Made by a program: the position numbers and the translations under genes. A stretch of DNA of 64,000 nt, taken from the NCBI GenBank assembly GCA_035763805.1, contig DASUAL010000027.1, forward strand, positions 3,675 to 67,674. The letters run 5' to 3'. The notes beneath the pieces were generated by a model that saw nothing but the letters and a program-made list of their open reading frames with translations, had not been told where the DNA came from and made no database searches. The stretch is from DASUAL01 sp035763805. GTDB lineage: Bacteria; Gemmatimonadota; Gemmatimonadetes; Gemmatimonadales; GWC2-71-9. Within the stretch, counting starts at the first letter, position 1. Every line of letters starts with the position of its first letter. This document shows positions 28,030-36,037 of the stretch, in pieces.

Positions 28030-28991
28030 GCGGCATCCCGCTCGCGTTGAACGATCGCGCCCGGCAGATCGCCGACCGGGTGCTGGCGAACGCGGACGCG
28101 ATGCGGGTCACGGCCCGCACGCTGGCGAACGGCGCCCGCGTGATCGACGCCGGGATCGACGCCCCCGGCGGATACGCTGCAGGCGCGGCGCTCGCGGAGA
28201 TCTGCATGGGCGGGCTGGGCGACGTGGACTACGCGCCGGTCCTGATCGGCGGCGACGCGTGGACCGGCGTGCGCGTGTGGACCGACCACCCCGCAGTGAG
28301 TTGCATGGCGTCGCAGTACGCGGGCTGGGCGATCCAGGTCGGGAAGTACTTCGCGATGGGCTCGGGGCCGCTGCGCGCGCACGCGCGGGTGGAAAGGGAG
28401 TTGTTCGGCAAGCTCGGCTACGCGGAGCAGGCCCAGCACGGCGTGCTGGTGCTCGAGACGCGGGCCGCGCCGACCGACGAAGTGGCCGCCTGGGTGGGCC
28501 AGAAGGCGGGCCTCGCCCCGTCGCAGCTCACGTTCCTCGTCGCCCCCACCGCGAGCCTCGCGGGCGGGGTGCAGATCGCGGCGCGCATCCTCGAGACGGG
28601 GCTCCACAAGATGGACACGCTGGGATTCGACCTCACGAAGATCGTGAGCGGGATCGGGACCGCGCCCGTTCCGCCGATCGCGAAGAACGACCTGCGTGCC
28701 ATCGGCCGCACCAACGATTGCATCTTGTACGGCGGGCAGGCGCGCTACACGGTGAACGCCGACGACGCCGAGCTCGCCGAGCTCGCCCCGAAGGTCCCCG
28801 CCGCGGCGTCGAAGGACTACGGCACGCCGTTCTACGACACCTTCAAGCGCTACGACGGTGACTTCTATAAGATCGACCCGCTGCTCTTCAGCCCCGCCGA
28901 GGTGTGGCTGACGAGCGTGCAGAGCGGCAAGACCTATCACGCGGGACGATTGAATCCCGAAGTGCTGCGCGCCTCGCTGCTGGAGAGCTGA
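28026..28991 (+). CDS. mch: Methenyl-H4MPT cyclohydrolase
   Basis: A 321-residue Mch from the GTG at 28026 that overlaps the fhcD stop. It hydrolyses methenyl-H4MPT to formyl-H4MPT. Typical segments are NGARVIDAGIDAPGGYAAG near residue 37, TDHPAVSCMASQYAGW near 84, YFAMGSGPLRA near 104, and PVPPIAKNDLRAIGRTNDCILYGG near 215. Length matches the family (about 320). Mch closing the fhc operon puts cyclohydrolase, transferase and dehydrogenase under one control. Confidence 0.96.
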   Translation: MSGIPLALNDRARQIADRVLANADAMRVTARTLANGARVIDAGIDAPGGYAAGAALAEICMGGLGDVDYAPVLIGGDAWTGVRVWTDHPAVSCMASQYAGWAIQVGKYFAMGSGPLRAHARVERELFGKLGYAEQAQHGVLVLETRAAPTDEVAAWVGQKAGLAPSQLTFLVAPTASLAGGVQIAARILETGLHKMDTLGFDLTKIVSGIGTAPVPPIAKNDLRAIGRTNDCILYGGQARYTVNADDAELAELAPKVPAAASKDYGTPFYDTFKRYDGDFYKIDPLLFSPAEVWLTSVQSGKTYHAGRLNPEVLRASLLES

Positions 28992-29028
28992 GACGCGCAC
29001 CTTCACAACCCAGACCGGGAGCGCTCTC

Positions 29029-29445
29029 ATGCACCGTGGAGCTTTCAGCCTGTCCGCCCTCGCCCTCGTGGCCGCGTGCTCGAAGCCGGCGCCGCAGCAA
29101 CAGCAGCAGGCCGTCGTGTCCGCCGCGGCGCAGTGGACCGTCGTCGTCATGTACAACCACCCCAAGGACACAGCGGCGTTCGAGAAGTACTACGCCGCCA
29201 CGCACGTGCCGCTGTTCGCCTCCCATGCGCAGGAAATCGGGGTCACGCGCGCCGAGTTGGTGAAGTTCTCGGCGACTGCCGACGGCAAAGCACCGACGCT
29301 GTACCGCAAGGCCGACCTTTGGTTCGACTCCAAGGAGGCACTCGAGACAGGGGTGGCCACGCCCGGCTTCAAGGCGGTGGCCGCGGATCTCGCGAACTTC
29401 GCCACGGGCGGCGTCACGGTGCTGATCGGGACGAAGACCAACTAG
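29029..29445 (+). CDS. EthD-domain lipoprotein
   Basis: A 138-residue protein with a lipoprotein signal (LVAACSK, Cys at residue 18), a short poly-glutamine linker, then an EthD-type dimeric alpha-beta barrel domain: VVVMYNHPKDTAAFEKYYAATHVPL, LYRKADLWFDSKEAL and FATGGVTVLIGTK. EthD-domain proteins lack a firmly known common activity. A lipid-anchored version inside a cytoplasmic cofactor-synthesis island is odd. It could take part in periplasmic methanol oxidation, but nothing in the sequence shows that. Confidence 0.8.
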   Translation: MHRGAFSLSALALVAACSKPAPQQQQQAVVSAAAQWTVVVMYNHPKDTAAFEKYYAATHVPLFASHAQEIGVTRAELVKFSATADGKAPTLYRKADLWFDSKEALETGVATPGFKAVAADLANFATGGVTVLIGTKTN

Positions 29446-29487
29446 CGCGGTGGTATATTGCGCAGTCGAGGTGAACGGGATTCGGGG

Positions 29488-30432
29488 ATGGCGCGGCTTG
29501 CAGGAAGCGACCTTCATCCTCCGACGGGTGGCGCGGCGGTGATCCCGCCCGCGAGCGCGATCCCGGAGCGGCGCGTGGCGCGCGCCGCCGACGTCGTGGC
29601 CGCCGCCCAACTTGCCTGCCTGCTCGAGGCGAGCGCGCCCAAGCCCGGAAACGTGTCTCCAGGCGCTCCCTTTCACGACTCGACGTACGACGACTTCCTG
29701 GCGAGCGCAGCGGCGATTGGCCCCGCGCTTGCCGCCGCGGGAGACCGCCCGCTCGGCGCCACGATTCGCGCCGCCGTGGAGGCGACCGCCCGCTGGGCCC
29801 CGTCCAACACGAACCTTGGCCTGGTGCTGGTGCTCGCCCCGCTGGCACGAGCGGCGCTGCGCCCTGGCGACGCACCGCTGCGCATGCAGCTCGCCGCGAC
29901 GCTTGCCGAGACCACGGTGGACGATGCGCGCGAGACGTACGCCGCGATTCGGCTTGCGTCCCCCGGCGGCCTGGGAACGGCACCGCAGCAGGACGTCACC
30001 GGCTTCCCCACCGTGACGCTGCGAGAAGCGATGGCGCTCGCCGCCGGGCGCGACGCGATCGCCCGCGAATACGTGACCGACTTTCAAGCCACGTTCGACA
30101 TCGGCGCGCCGGTGCTGCGACGGGCCCGCGGCGCGACGCTGTCCTGGGGCGACGCCATCGTCGAGACGTATCTGACGCTCCTCGCGGCGGCTCCCGACAC
30201 CCACATCGCGCGCAAGGTCGGGATGGAGGAGGCGGTTGCCGTCCAACGCCGTGCCCGCGCCGTGTTGGACACGGGCGGCGTCCGCACGCCGGCGGGGCGG
30301 GAGGCGGTCGCGCGGCTCGATCGCGAGCTGCGTGACCCGGCCAATACGCTCAACCCCGGAGCGACCGCCGACCTCACGGGCGCGGCGATCTGCGTCGTGC
30401 TGCTCGAGGGGAGGTGGCATGGCTGCCCGTAA
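29488..30432 (+). CDS. CitG-like triphosphoribosyl-dephospho-CoA synthase homologue of the C1 island
   Basis: From the ATG at 29488 the protein has 314 residues. ASAPKPGNVSPGAPFHDSTYDDFLASA near residue 47 is the CitG/MdcB signature, and APSNTNLGLVLVLAPLARA near 108 matches as well. H4MPT-using methylotrophs carry such a homologue (Orf5 of their methanopterin islands), although they have no citrate lyase. It probably builds a phosphoribosyl linkage in the pterin or furan cofactor, by analogy with transfer of a phosphoribosyl group. The TTG at 29458 is a less likely start. Confidence 0.82.
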   Translation: MARLAGSDLHPPTGGAAVIPPASAIPERRVARAADVVAAAQLACLLEASAPKPGNVSPGAPFHDSTYDDFLASAAAIGPALAAAGDRPLGATIRAAVEATARWAPSNTNLGLVLVLAPLARAALRPGDAPLRMQLAATLAETTVDDARETYAAIRLASPGGLGTAPQQDVTGFPTVTLREAMALAAGRDAIAREYVTDFQATFDIGAPVLRRARGATLSWGDAIVETYLTLLAAAPDTHIARKVGMEEAVAVQRRARAVLDTGGVRTPAGREAVARLDRELRDPANTLNPGATADLTGAAICVVLLEGRWHGCP

Positions 30433-30922
30433 GGGATTCAAAATCGCCGTGACCAAGGACAACTTGGTCTTCGCGTCCGCCCACTTCATCACGTTCCCCG
30501 GGCACCGCTGCGAGACGCTGCACGGCCACAACTACCGCACGCGTGTCGTGGTCGAAGGCGGACTCGACCCCGAAGCTCACTATGTGTTCGACTTCTCGGA
30601 GCTGAAGCACCTGATGAAACGCCTCACCGACGAGATCGATCACAAGGTGCTGCTCCCCCTCGAGAATCCCAAGATCGAGGTGCGCGAGCACGGCGACTCG
30701 GTAAGCGTCGCGGTCGGGGGAAAGCCCAAGTACGTCTTCCCCAAGATCGACTGCGCATTCCTCCCCATTCCGAACAGCACGGTGGAGATGCTCGCGCAGT
30801 ACCTGGCCGGGCGCGTGTGCCGAGAGTTGGCGTCCTCCGGCCGGGTGGCGCTGCGGGCGGTCGAGGTCGAGGTCGAAGAGAACTTCGGCCAGTCTGCGAC
30901 TTACCGCGAGTCGCTCGGGTGA
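30419..30922 (+). CDS. 6-pyruvoyl-tetrahydropterin synthase/QueD family protein
   Basis: A 167-residue PTPS-fold protein. Zinc ligands are seen in SAHFITF near residue 22 and HGHNYR near 38; VFDFSELKHLMKRLTDEIDHKVLL near 62 and the terminal VEVEENFGQSATYRES also fit. PTPS/QueD enzymes remodel dihydroneopterin triphosphate. In this island it most likely serves pterin synthesis for H4MPT rather than queuosine, an inference from neighbours. It overlaps the CitG-like gene by 14 bases and the oppositely read HisA-like gene by 22. Confidence 0.87.
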   Translation: MAARKGFKIAVTKDNLVFASAHFITFPGHRCETLHGHNYRTRVVVEGGLDPEAHYVFDFSELKHLMKRLTDEIDHKVLLPLENPKIEVREHGDSVSVAVGGKPKYVFPKIDCAFLPIPNSTVEMLAQYLAGRVCRELASSGRVALRAVEVEVEENFGQSATYRESLG

Positions 30923-31683
30923 CCGCCACGCCGCGGGGACCCGCGGCGCCGTGCGGCCTCCACGTCGCCGCCTCCCAACCTCCCGTCGTGCAGCGCCGTC
31001 GCCACCAAAGCCCCGTCGCATCCCGCGTCGCTCAGGCGCTCGAGATCTCGCATCGAGCCGATCCCGCCGCCCGCGAGCAGCTCCACGCCCGGATGTGCGC
31101 GCCGGATGGCGTCCACGAGCGCGAGGTCGACGCCAAGCCCCGTCCCGATGCGCGCGAGATCGAGCGCGAGCACGGCGGACGCGCCAGCCGCGATGGCGCG
31201 CCGTACGAGTTCGAGCGGCGTCCCGTGATGCGGCGCGCCGGACAATACCACCGGCGTGCCATCGCGGAGATCCAGGCCGAACACCACCTGCGCGCCCCGA
31301 ATCGCCCGGGCGATCTGCCCAAGCGCATCGAAGGACGGCAGAGTCTCGAGCCCAACCACGACGCGAGCCGCGCCGTCCGAGACGCCCTCGCGGGCCCGGA
31401 CCGGGGTTGCGGCGCCGCTGTCCAGAAGCAGACGGCCGCCCAGCCCGACCAGCGCGCGCACGAGCGCCCGCTGCGGCGCGCCGCCCGCAAGGGCGTCGAG
31501 ATCAGCAACGTACCACTCGTCACAGCCGAGGCGCTCTCGGAACGCCCGCGCCAAGGCGAGCGGGTCGCCAGCCTGTGCCTCGGGCACGAGCACCGACGGC
31601 GCCGGGGCGTACGTAGCGCGTCGGCCGCGGCTCGCACGCACCGCCTGACCCAGCACGAGGTCCAGCACCGGGATCACCTGCAC
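30901..31683 (-). CDS. HisA-related TIM-barrel protein (COG1411 type)
   Basis: A 260-residue TIM-barrel protein related to phosphoribosylformimino-AICAR-P isomerase. It opens with MQVIPVLDLVLGQAVRA, has EWYVADLDALAGG near residue 75 and ends with the phosphate loop LLAGGGIGSMRDL. Such HisA-like proteins are a constant partner of methanopterin genes in methylotrophs and some archaea, with unknown reaction. It converges on the PTPS gene (22-base overlap) and diverges by 17 bases from a small gene on the other strand. Confidence 0.8.
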   Translation of the reverse strand: MQVIPVLDLVLGQAVRASRGRRATYAPAPSVLVPEAQAGDPLALARAFRERLGCDEWYVADLDALAGGAPQRALVRALVGLGGRLLLDSGAATPVRAREGVSDGAARVVVGLETLPSFDALGQIARAIRGAQVVFGLDLRDGTPVVLSGAPHHGTPLELVRRAIAAGASAVLALDLARIGTGLGVDLALVDAIRRAHPGVELLAGGGIGSMRDLERLSDAGCDGALVATALHDGRLGGGDVEAARRRGSPRRGGHPSDSR

Positions 31684-31700
31684 GTGAGGATATCGGTGGA

Positions 31701-32051
31701 GTGAACACCAAGGCGGCGCGTGTCGCGCACGGTCGCGTCTTCGACACGCGCGTCATGCCCTACGAGATGCCGCGTGAACCAGCCGCGCTCGCGCCGCTGC
31801 TCGATCGCCTCGCGCGGCAGCTCGGCGCCGACCGCGGCGACGCCCACGCAGTCATCCGGGAAGCGATCGACCGCGCACGCACCCACCATGCCCCGATGCG
31901 GCGGGCCGTGGTCACCGGGCTGGGTGACTTTCTCGCTGCCGAGGCCGCACAGCGTGCCGGCCTTCAGGTCACGCATCTTGCAGACGCGCTCGGTCCCGCC
32001 GCGCGGCACGCTCCCGCGGCGGCGGTGGCACTGCTACTTTCGCCCTCATGA
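31701..32051 (+). CDS. Stand-alone MfnF C-terminal domain-like protein
   Basis: A 116-residue protein. Its second half (VVTGLGDFLAAEAAQRAGL ... APAAAVALLL) lines up by eye with the C-terminus of the MfnF-like protein at 16717-17769 (VVVAGVGRFVAAELARRHG ... APAVAVAWLA), and RLARQLGADRGD matches RLARMVGRDAES there. The catalytic N-terminal two-thirds are missing and no remnant is seen upstream, where the HisA-like gene begins. It may be a separate subunit or a relic of a duplicated gene. The TGA overlaps the mfnE ATG, which supports it being expressed. Confidence 0.6.
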   Translation: MNTKAARVAHGRVFDTRVMPYEMPREPAALAPLLDRLARQLGADRGDAHAVIREAIDRARTHHAPMRRAVVTGLGDFLAAEAAQRAGLQVTHLADALGPAARHAPAAAVALLLSPS

Positions 32052-32668
32052 CGCCCGAGACACGCGCGGTGCATACCATCGTGAAGGTGGGCGGGGGCCT
32101 GCTTGGCAGGGCCGGTGCCCTCGACCTCGTCACCGAAGCGCTCGTGGCATTCAGCCGCGGGCGCCGGGTTCTCGTCATCCCCGGCGGCGGTCCCTTTGCG
32201 GACGCCGTCCGCACGATGTTCCGCCGCGTCAAAATCGGAGAGGACGCAGCGCACTGGATGGCGGTGCTCGGCATGGACCAGTACGCGCACGCGCTCGCCA
32301 GCCGCATGCCAGGCGCGGTGCTCGTGGAACAGCAGACGGACATCGCCGCAGCGCTCGGCGCGGGGAAGCTCCCGGTGCTCGCGCCCTACCGCTGGCTTCG
32401 GGCGGCGGATCCCCTGCCGCACTCGTGGGAGATCACGAGCGACAGCATCGCCGCGTGGTTCGCGGGAACCCTGGGCGCACGGCGCGTCGTGCTCATCAAG
32501 CCAGCGGCCGGCGCGACGAGGAAGCTCGTCGACGACCACTTTTTGCGCACGCTGCCGCCCGCGGTCGAACATCTGATCATCACGCCCGACGATCTCGGGC
32601 AGCTCGACCTGGCGCTAGACGAGGGCCACGGCCGCGGACGGGACCGCCGCGCCGGCCAGGGCCCGTAG
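32048..32668 (+). CDS. mfnE: Amino-acid-kinase-fold kinase, MfnE-like
   Basis: A 206-residue protein of the aspartate/glutamate/uridylate kinase fold. The N-terminal HTIVKVGGGLLG and the VLVIPGGGPFADAVR turn near residue 47 form the phosphate-binding core, and VVLIKPAAG lies near 150. In archaea MfnE phosphorylates aminomethylfuran methyl phosphate in methanofuran synthesis; the methylotroph homologue (Orf19 type) sits in the same gene sets. MfnB, supplying the furan precursor, is encoded on the facing strand with a 54-base overlap. Confidence 0.83.
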   Translation: MTPETRAVHTIVKVGGGLLGRAGALDLVTEALVAFSRGRRVLVIPGGGPFADAVRTMFRRVKIGEDAAHWMAVLGMDQYAHALASRMPGAVLVEQQTDIAAALGAGKLPVLAPYRWLRAADPLPHSWEITSDSIAAWFAGTLGARRVVLIKPAAGATRKLVDDHFLRTLPPAVEHLIITPDDLGQLDLALDEGHGRGRDRRAGQGP

Positions 32669-33334
32669 CGCCGCGACGCGAGCCGCCGACACGCGGCCGG
32701 TCCGGCCGCCCACACACGCGGCCCCTCGCACTCCCACGATGTCAGCCCCGAGCGCACCCGCTGCCGCGAAGTCAGCCGGTCCCAGGCGCCCGGCAACACA
32801 CGCGAATAGTCCGGACGCGTGCGCAGCGGCAACCCAGTCGCGCACCGCACCGGGCGCGAGCAGCTCGAATAGCCCGACGTCCTTGACTGCTGTGTCGAGC
32901 AGGACGCCCGACGCGCCGCTTTCCACCGCCACGGGGAGCAGCGCGTCCGGCGCGAGACACCCCACCCGCCGCCAGTCCGCGTAGCCGACGAGCACCACAC
33001 GCACGTCGGCTCCCGCGCCCCGCCGGGTCGCGGCTGCTACGCGTCGTGCCGCCCGCGCCGTACCCACGCCACGGAACCCTGCCTTCACGAACTCCACGCC
33101 CAACGCCGCCGCCGTGCGGGCCAAGCACCCGAACGCCGCCGGCGATCCCGAGTCACCCAATGCCGCACTCGTGGGACGGCTCGAGCCTACGGCTGCGCGG
33201 ATCGCGGCGAGCGCGCCCGGTTCCACTGCGCCGAGGGCGCCAGCCTGCGGATCTTTGGCGTCAATCACGTCGGCCCCACCCTCGAGCGCGGCGCGCGCCT
33301 CGGCGGCGTCCGTGACGCTCACGAGAAGTTGCAT
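32615..33334 (-). CDS. mfnB: (5-formylfuran-3-yl)methyl phosphate synthase
   Basis: A 239-residue MfnB (DUF556) that forms the furan ring of methanofuran from two glyceraldehyde 3-phosphates. The N-terminal LVSVTDAAEARAALEGGADVIDAKDP matches the family, with the first active-site lysine in DAKDPQAGALG near residue 27, a lysine near 85 in EFVKAGFRG, and VLLDTAVKD near 145-153. It converges on mfnE. Together with mfnE, mfnD and mfnF it covers much of the methanofuran pathway; tyrosine decarboxylase and the aminotransferase are not in the window. Confidence 0.9.
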   Translation of the reverse strand: MQLLVSVTDAAEARAALEGGADVIDAKDPQAGALGAVEPGALAAIRAAVGSSRPTSAALGDSGSPAAFGCLARTAAALGVEFVKAGFRGVGTARAARRVAAATRRGAGADVRVVLVGYADWRRVGCLAPDALLPVAVESGASGVLLDTAVKDVGLFELLAPGAVRDWVAAAHASGLFACVAGRLGPADFAAAGALGADIVGVRGAACVGGRTGRVSAARVAALRALAGAAVPSAAVALV

Positions 33335-33348
33335 GTCCGGCGGCTCCC

Positions 33349-33378
33349 TTGTGGCTGTCCCAAAACCGCCGATAGGTT
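33349..33378 (+). promoter_or_regulatory. Possible promoter before the SDR gene
   Basis: TTGTGG (33349-33354) and TAGGTT (33373-33378) are 18 bases apart, and the SDR ATG follows 17 bases after the -10. The -10 resembles the one before fae (AGGTTAG in both). The short leader still includes a CCGGAG ribosome site. Weak evidence. Confidence 0.3.
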
Positions 33379-33395
33379 AGGCTTCCGGAGACCCG

Positions 33396-34223
33396 ATGTC
33401 AAAACGACAGTCCGAGGGAGTAGCGCAGCCCGCGTCTGCTGGCGCGGAGGCCGTCGCCGGGAGCCCCACGCTCGAGGGAAAGGTGGTGCTCGTGACGGGC
33501 GCCTCACGCGGCATCGGGCGCGCCATCGCGCTTGCGTGCGCGGAGGCAGGCGCGGACCTGGCCGTGACCTACCGGACCACGCAGCAGGGCGCGACAGCGC
33601 TCGCATCTGCGATCCAGGACCTGGGCCGCCGTGCACACGTGGTACAGGCCGACACCGCCGATCTCAAGGACATCGAGCGGCTCGCGCGAAACGCGTGTGC
33701 GGCGTTCGGTCGGGTGGACGTGTGGATCAACAACGCAGGCGCCGATATTCTGACGGGGAGCGCGGCGAGCCGCTCCCGGCTGGAAAAACTGGACCTGTTG
33801 CTCGCCGTCGACCTCCGCGGGACGATCCTCGCCTCCTGGACCGCCGCGGAACTGATGCGCGAGCAGCCCGGTGGTGGCGTCATCCTCAACATGGCCTGGG
33901 ATCACGTGCTGACGGGCGGCTTGAAAGGCGCGTACGCACAACTGTTCTGCGCCGCCAAGGGCGGCGTGTACGGCTTCAGCCGCGCGCTTGCGCACACCGT
34001 GGCCCCTCACGTCCGCGTGAACGTGCTCGGACCGGGGTGGATCGAGACCGCCTGGGGCGCCGAGCTCGACCCTGCCGCGAGACAGCGCATCACCGCGTCC
34101 ATCCCACTCGGCCGGTGGGGCACGCCGGAGGATGTCGCCTCCGCCGCCGTGTACCTCGCATCGGATGCGGCGTCCTACATCACGGGCCAGATGCTGATGA
34201 TCAACGGCGGGGCGGTCGTCTGA
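33396..34223 (+). CDS. SDR-family protein lacking the usual catalytic Ser/Tyr
   Basis: A 275-residue short-chain dehydrogenase fold. Nucleotide binding looks intact (VVLVTGASRGIGRA near residue 30, NNAG at 112) and the C-terminal YITGQMLMINGG is typical. However, the YxxxK motif reads FCAAK (Phe184, Lys188), and the serine expected 13 residues before is replaced within MAWDHVL. Either another group provides the acid, or the protein binds NADPH without standard catalysis. Its place between mfnB and pcd suggests a pterin reductase-like role, for example in H4MPT reduction, but this is speculation. The N-terminal 25 residues are an extra low-complexity stretch. Confidence 0.82.
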   Translation: MSKRQSEGVAQPASAGAEAVAGSPTLEGKVVLVTGASRGIGRAIALACAEAGADLAVTYRTTQQGATALASAIQDLGRRAHVVQADTADLKDIERLARNACAAFGRVDVWINNAGADILTGSAASRSRLEKLDLLLAVDLRGTILASWTAAELMREQPGGGVILNMAWDHVLTGGLKGAYAQLFCAAKGGVYGFSRALAHTVAPHVRVNVLGPGWIETAWGAELDPAARQRITASIPLGRWGTPEDVASAAVYLASDAASYITGQMLMINGGAVV

Positions 34224-34256
34224 CCTCGGTTCGCCTGACAACAAGGAGAGTCGTGT

Positions 34257-34616
34257 ATGCCCGAGAAAGAGCCCACATATACCGACACCCAGATCGAAGC
34301 GAAGCTCAAGGACTTCCCCGGCTGGTGGTACGAGGACGGGTGGATCCGGCGGAACTATAAGACCGACGGCTGGCCCACGACGCTGATGCTGGTAAACGCC
34401 ATCGGCTACATCGCGGAGGCGGCCTACCACCACCCCGACCTGGCCGTCACCTGGGGGCGGGTGATCGTGAAGCTCAAGAACCACGCCGCCGGCGGGGTTA
34501 CGGACAAGGACTTCGAGCTGGCACGCAAGATCGAAGAGGTGGTGCTCTGGCGGCCAAAGGGCGGGGCGCTCGAGGGGACGCCGAACAAGTTCGTACGCTC
34601 CGGCGACCCGCGGTGA
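34257..34616 (+). CDS. pcd: Pterin-4a-carbinolamine dehydratase
   Basis: A 119-residue PCD/DCoH-family protein after an AAGGAGAG ribosome site. The characteristic FPGWWYEDGWIRRNY near residue 20, the catalytic EAAYHHPDLAVTWGRVIVKL near 55 and TDKDFELARKIE are present. The family dehydrates 4a-hydroxytetrahydropterins. In methylotroph islands a pcd homologue accompanies methanopterin genes, probably to recycle or tailor pterins. The stop overlaps the next GTG. Confidence 0.92.
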   Translation: MPEKEPTYTDTQIEAKLKDFPGWWYEDGWIRRNYKTDGWPTTLMLVNAIGYIAEAAYHHPDLAVTWGRVIVKLKNHAAGGVTDKDFELARKIEEVVLWRPKGGALEGTPNKFVRSGDPR

Positions 34617-36037
34617 CCGCGGAGCGGCAGCGAGTCCTGTTCGTCACGGGGAAGCTCGCGGAGCCGGCCCTCCGGCGCACGCTCGCCGAGATGGCCCCGG
34701 TGTTCGCGTACGACGTCGCGGTCATGAAGATCACGGTGGCCGCCCTGATGACGACGCCGTGGATCGCCCGGTTCCTGAAAGCACCCCCCGGTACCGACCT
34801 CGTGCTGATCCCGGGCCTCTGCGAGGGCGATCCGGCGGTGATCGCGGAAGCGGCCGGGGTCCGGGTCGAGAAGGGGCCGAAGGACCTACGCCAGATCCCC
34901 GAGCACTTCGGCCGCGCTGCGGCGGCTCGCGACTACGGGGCGTACGATATCGAGATCGTGGCCGAGGTGAACAACGCCCCGCGCCTCACGCGGGCAGCGC
35001 TGTTGCGGGAGGCGGAGCACTACCGCTCGAGCGGGGCCGACGTCATCGACATCGGCTGCACTCCGGGGCGCCCGTTTCCCGAGCTCCCGGACGTGGTACG
35101 GGAACTCGCCGCGGCGGGAATGCGCGTGAGCATCGACTCTTTCGATCGCGGCGAGATCCGTACCGCCGTGGAGGCGGGCGCGGAGCTGGTCCTCTCGGTC
35201 AACCGCTCGAATCTCGCCGTCGCGCGGGACTTCGCGGGGACCGAGACCCACGTGGTGGTGATCCCCGATTTGGGTCAGGGACTCGAGACCCTGGAGCCGA
35301 GCATCGCGGCGCTCGAGCGTTGGGGCGTGTCCTACCTGATCGATCCCATCATCGAGCCGATCGGATTCGGCTTCTTCGCCTCGCTCGAGCGTTTCGCGGA
35401 GGTGCGGCGCCGTTACCCCAAGGCCCCCCTCTTCATGGGCATCGGCAACCTCACGGAACTCACCGCTGCGGACACGACCGGCGTGAACGCCCTGCTGCTC
35501 GCGATTTGCCAGGAACTCGGGGTGCGCGCGGTGCTCACGACCGAGGTGATCCCGTGGGCACATGGAGTCGTGCGCGAAGTGGACATCGCGCGCCGACTCA
35601 TGCACTATGCGGTCACGCAGAAGGCCCTTCCCAAGAGCGTCGATGACCGGCTCGTCACCCTGAAGGACCCCACGGTGCTCGCGTACACCGAGGCCGAGCT
35701 GCGCGAGCTCCAACGAGTGGTGACCGATCCGAACTTTCGCATCTTCGCCGACCGGGACACGATCACCATTTTCAACGACGAGATCTTCGTTCGTGGCACG
35801 GACATCCACGAGCTGTTCTCGCGGCTCGGCGTCGACGAGGCGACCCACGCGTTCTACCTGGGCCGTGAGTTGATGAAGGCGAAACTGGCCGTTACCCTCG
35901 GCAAGACCTACCGGCAGGAAGGCGCGCTGCAGTGGGGCTATCTCACGCCCCCCGACGACGGCGGACCGCAGCACGTGAAGCTGACTCGGCGCGCGTCGCG
36001 CAGCCGCGCCCGCGGCAGGGCGAAGGGCGGCGCGTGA
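34613..36037 (+). CDS. Dihydropteroate synthase-like protein of H4MPT synthesis (DUF6513 + DHPS)
   Basis: A 474-residue protein. Residues about 1-140 form the DUF6513-type N-terminal domain (VLFVTGKLAEPALRR, ITVAALMTTPWIARFL). Residues about 145-390 are a TIM-barrel DHPS-like domain with SSGADVIDIGCTPGRPFPEL, RVSIDSFDRGEI and LFMGIGNLTELTAADTTG. The family (Orf21 of methylotrophs) is thought to join the pterin to the 4-aminobenzoate-derived moiety in methanopterin synthesis. Its position between pcd and pabB/pabA, which supply pterin and aminobenzoate, fits well. The basic C-terminal tail (RRASRSRARGRAK) is unusual. Confidence 0.87.
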   Translation: MTAERQRVLFVTGKLAEPALRRTLAEMAPVFAYDVAVMKITVAALMTTPWIARFLKAPPGTDLVLIPGLCEGDPAVIAEAAGVRVEKGPKDLRQIPEHFGRAAAARDYGAYDIEIVAEVNNAPRLTRAALLREAEHYRSSGADVIDIGCTPGRPFPELPDVVRELAAAGMRVSIDSFDRGEIRTAVEAGAELVLSVNRSNLAVARDFAGTETHVVVIPDLGQGLETLEPSIAALERWGVSYLIDPIIEPIGFGFFASLERFAEVRRRYPKAPLFMGIGNLTELTAADTTGVNALLLAICQELGVRAVLTTEVIPWAHGVVREVDIARRLMHYAVTQKALPKSVDDRLVTLKDPTVLAYTEAELRELQRVVTDPNFRIFADRDTITIFNDEIFVRGTDIHELFSRLGVDEATHAFYLGRELMKAKLAVTLGKTYRQEGALQWGYLTPPDDGGPQHVKLTRRASRSRARGRAKGGA

